Source: Flavobacteriales bacterium (GTDB taxonomy: Bacteria > Bacteroidota > Bacteroidia > Flavobacteriales_D > Crocinitomicaceae). From it: DNA of 64,000 nucleotides. Below are positions 61,352 to 64,000 of the stretch, piece by piece (the first letter of the stretch is position 1; the number at the start of each line of letters is the position of its first letter). The DNA lies in NCBI GenBank assembly GCA_947497485.1, contig CANMHB010000013.1:1-64000 (forward strand), in the 5' to 3' direction. Both the position numbers and the translations under genes were made by a program. The notes under the pieces were generated by a model. It was not told the origin of the DNA. It searched no databases and was given only the letters and a program-made list of their open reading frames with translations.

Positions 61352-64000
61352 GCTGCAACCGATTTATTGTAGCTTTTATTGCGCAGGGCGGCAATTGTTG
61401 TAAATAGAACAAAGAATACAATTAACCAGGTTAGCCATGTCGGGAACTTCCCAATTCCATCTCCTTGTGCGTAGGAATGTAAGCCTACCAACATAAAGTT
61501 TACGCCGAAAAACGTAAATAAGATTGCTGAATATCCCCAAAAAGAAACAACGTTGAAAAGGAATTTTCCTTTCAAACCTGGAATCATGCGTAAATGTAAT
61601 ATCACAGCGTAAACCAACACAGAAACAAGGGCCCAAGTTTCTTTCGGGTCCCAACCCCAGTATCTTCCCCAGGATTCGTTTGCCCAAACACCTCCGAGAA
61701 ACGTTCCAATTGTTAACATAAATAAGCCGATGGTGATAGCCATTTCTGAGATGTAGGTTAGTTCACTGATATTCAAAGTTACAACTTCCCCATTTTTCTT
61801 ATTTCGGAAGATATACAAGGTTAAATTCAGAAACCCAAAAATGAATCCCAAACCAAGAAATGCATAACTTCCCGTAATAATCGCCACGTGAATCATCAAC
61901 CAATATGATTTCAAAACGGGAACAAGCGGTGTAATTTCTGGATCCAATAAATTCATTTCGGAAACCATAATCATGAGTGAGGCCAAGATTGCAGCACCGG
62001 CAACGACCACTTCATTTTTCTTTAAGAAGAACAAACCTGCAAGCATCGTCATCCAAGCGATGTAGATAAGTGCTTCGTATCCGTTACTCCATGGGGCGTG
62101 TCCTGAAATGTATGATCGAAATCCAAGTCCCACACCGTGGTAAACAAAAAATACGATAAGTAAAAACAAAAATGACTTTCGAATCACATTCATCACTTTT
62201 CCTGGTTCCGGATTCTTGGTTCTAAAAATCTGAATGAAAAATAATATCAGCAATGCAAGTCCAAGTGTAATATATCCTCGAAATGTATTTTTGAAAATCG
62301 TCATTTTATTGTAACTAATTTCAACGTTCACTTTCGTTTCACTAGGAACTACGTTTTTACCGATTTTGCGCTGGAAAGATTTTATTTGTTTGAGTAAATC
62401 GCTTGCTTTTCCGAAAGAATTGTTTTTTGCTCCTTCATCAATGGCAGAAAGATATTTTAACGTTGTGATCGAAGAAATTGTATCAACCTGCATTAATTCC
62501 ATATTCATTGGAACATACCACGTGTTGTTTTTATCTCCTTTCTTTGGAATTAAGCGCATATATTGCCAAGCAAAGATCCCTTGAACAACTTCAAATCGTT
62601 CATTTAATTTAATGAGTTTCTTATCAAATTCATCGCGCTTTGATTCAGGTTTTTGATGAGCAGCTTTGTATTCGTTTAACCATTTAAAGGCTCCTGTTGC
62701 ATCTGCAAGTTGCTTAGCACTGGCATATTCGCCCAACTTCAATCGATCTCTCAGATTACTCGAAATTTTTACAATTTTCTGATCCATCCAATATTGCGGA
62801 TACATGTGCATGCTCATAATTGTTTGAACTGCGTTGTAATCTCTGTATTTATTTGATTGGTAAAATTTACGGAGCAATTCATCGCACATGGTGTGAATCG
62901 GAATTATTCTCCCCTTAAAATCTTGAACAAGCAAAGAGGCTAATTCATCTGAATGGTCTTTTGAAATAACGCGATAAATAGCTTTATGAGCTTGATGATT
63001 GTGATTTTTATGTTCAACTGCAAAAGTTTGATTCGAAAATGAAACGAAAAGGAGCAATATTATCGAAGCCATATTAATTCCTTTTTTTCGTTCGTTTAAT
63101 TTCTTGATTTTTTCATTTAAATCTCGGAATCGACCAACCGGGGCAATTAAAGACAAAATCATCGCGATACTCATCAGTAAATACCCAACATACGTAATAT
63201 TTGTTCCCCACCAATCGTGGTTTACGCTCAAGCGCGTTCCTTCTTCGTTTTGAGGCGTTGAAGGATCGTCCAAATCATAACTTGATTGAAAGAAGCGATA
63301 GCCATCGTAATCCATTACATTATTCATGAAAACTTTTTGGTCACGTTTGTAATTGTTTCTTGGATCTTCAATCGATAATTCGCTTTCGAAAGAAGATGGA
63401 GATTCTGACCCAGGATATTTATCCAACTTAAAATCGCGGCAGAAAACATTGAACGGAATAGGTTTGCGAATTGAACCGTATTCCATTTGGTAAATCAGTC
63501 CATTGAATTCAAAGCGCGTTGGTGTCGGGATTTGACCCATTCCGCCTTCTAGCGTTACGTTTTTCGAGGATTTTCCATCCGAAATTTTGACGGTAAGATA
63601 ATCCATACCTACGTTTTTCTTTCCTGAAGGCATCAACATCTTCTTCGAATGTTTGATCAGTCTCTTAAATACGAATTGTTGATTTCCAGACTGATAAAGT
63701 GTAGTAGTTTTGAACGTAACCCATTTGTTCAAAGGAATTTCTGTAAAAAGCGAATCTGATGGGCTTATTCCAGATTGACGTGCTTTTTGCATTTCTGACA
63801 TAGCCAAATAACGAATTGGAACGTTCGTTTTGATTTCAACGGAATCACCTTTGGTTCTAACTTCAATTCCAGGAACCTCTAATTTCTTTTCAAAAGAAAG
63901 AGGAATCCCGCCGACCATAAAAATTTCATTTGGACCAACATAATTTGACTTCATTCCATCAGTCACAATGTCTAAAACTACGCTGTTAAATGATGAGCGA
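61348..64000 (-). CDS. fused ResB-CcsA cytochrome c biogenesis protein (5' end off window)
   Basis: The frame is open to the right edge, so the N-terminus is missing; about 884 residues are visible. The first part is a ResB-like periplasmic domain (FEFNGLIYQMEYG, YRFFQSSYDLDDPSTPQNEEGT) with flanking helices; the second is a CcsA-type membrane domain with the tryptophan-rich haem motif WANESWGRYWGWDPKETW. Such fusions (system II cytochrome c synthesis) export haem and attach it to CxxCH apocytochromes. A GTG at 63966 is an internal codon, not the start: the frame continues upstream without a stop. Confidence 0.92.
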   Translation of the reverse strand, partial: RSSFNSVVLDIVTDGMKSNYVGPNEIFMVGGIPLSFEKKLEVPGIEVRTKGDSVEIKTNVPIRYLAMSEMQKARQSGISPSDSLFTEIPLNKWVTFKTTTLYQSGNQQFVFKRLIKHSKKMLMPSGKKNVGMDYLTVKISDGKSSKNVTLEGGMGQIPTPTRFEFNGLIYQMEYGSIRKPIPFNVFCRDFKLDKYPGSESPSSFESELSIEDPRNNYKRDQKVFMNNVMDYDGYRFFQSSYDLDDPSTPQNEEGTRLSVNHDWWGTNITYVGYLLMSIAMILSLIAPVGRFRDLNEKIKKLNERKKGINMASIILLLFVSFSNQTFAVEHKNHNHQAHKAIYRVISKDHSDELASLLVQDFKGRIIPIHTMCDELLRKFYQSNKYRDYNAVQTIMSMHMYPQYWMDQKIVKISSNLRDRLKLGEYASAKQLADATGAFKWLNEYKAAHQKPESKRDEFDKKLIKLNERFEVVQGIFAWQYMRLIPKKGDKNNTWYVPMNMELMQVDTISSITTLKYLSAIDEGAKNNSFGKASDLLKQIKSFQRKIGKNVVPSETKVNVEISYNKMTIFKNTFRGYITLGLALLILFFIQIFRTKNPEPGKVMNVIRKSFLFLLIVFFVYHGVGLGFRSYISGHAPWSNGYEALIYIAWMTMLAGLFFLKKNEVVVAGAAILASLMIMVSEMNLLDPEITPLVPVLKSYWLMIHVAIITGSYAFLGLGFIFGFLNLTLYIFRNKKNGEVVTLNISELTYISEMAITIGLFMLTIGTFLGGVWANESWGRYWGWDPKETWALVSVLVYAVILHLRMIPGLKGKFLFNVVSFWGYSAILFTFFGVNFMLVGLHSYAQGDGIGKFPTWLTWLIVFFVLFTTIAALRNKSYNKSVAA

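Noticed and set aside
63964-63966. GTG at 63966 as the true start of the CcsA-type gene
   Set aside because: The same frame stays open to base 64000, and the ResB-like domain would be truncated; the gene simply runs off the window.

Overview
The window reads as a low-GC Bacteroidota chromosome, most likely Flavobacteriales (a Crocinitomicaceae/Fluviicola-like lineage is possible but cannot be fixed from this stretch). Evidence: gldF-gldG gliding/T9SS-associated ABC genes, two proteins with Por-type (type IX secretion) C-terminal sorting domains and one with a gliding-motility-associated C-terminal domain, a SusC/SusD pair, a Porin_10-type putative porin, a fused ResB-CcsA cytochrome c biogenesis protein, and repeated TAnnTTTG -7 promoter boxes in place of sigma70-type -10 boxes.

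Layout. 1-4691 is an accessory module. Read on the minus strand it runs: two tandem ORF6N genes (the second frameshifted), a Xer-like tyrosine recombinase, an outward promoter, a repeat-rich attI-like stretch, three cargo genes (GNAT acetyltransferase and two proteins of unknown function), then a 22-bp imperfect hairpin that looks like the end of a gene cassette. This is the best candidate for an undescribed system: an integron-like platform built on a Xer-type recombinase that lacks the IntI-specific insertion.

4814-12444 is mostly minus-strand housekeeping (HAD phosphatase, porin, rpsT, two tRNA-Glu, MscS channel, thioesterase, DUF1295 membrane protein), with a small plus-strand lipid-kinase operon inside it. 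12511-15683 carries ydcF-like, alkB and a lemA-TPM-TPM operon. 17121-24351 holds ilvE, recQ, comEC, a rhodanese, DedA and a thiolase. 24455-32994 is secreted or envelope-related (a large PKD adhesin-like protein, a YifB/ComM ATPase, a polyester-hydrolase-like esterase and a TonB-dependent receptor). 32997-42306 is housekeeping plus gldF, gldG and a DUF4340 gene.

42373-60523 is a complete starch/maltose utilisation locus: SusC/SusD uptake, a GH31 alpha-glucosidase, two GH13 alpha-amylases, an SLC45-like sugar transporter, GH65 maltose phosphorylase, beta-phosphoglucomutase, a BadF-type sugar kinase and a GAPDH. A NrtR/AraR-like Nudix-winged-helix regulator sits divergently in the middle. A 15-bp dyad, GTGTYA-N3-TRACAC, occurs in front of all three operons and next to the regulator, which suggests one local regulon. 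The window ends with a pseudouridine synthase and a CcsBA-type gene that runs off the right edge. No stretch longer than 300 bases lacks a gene.
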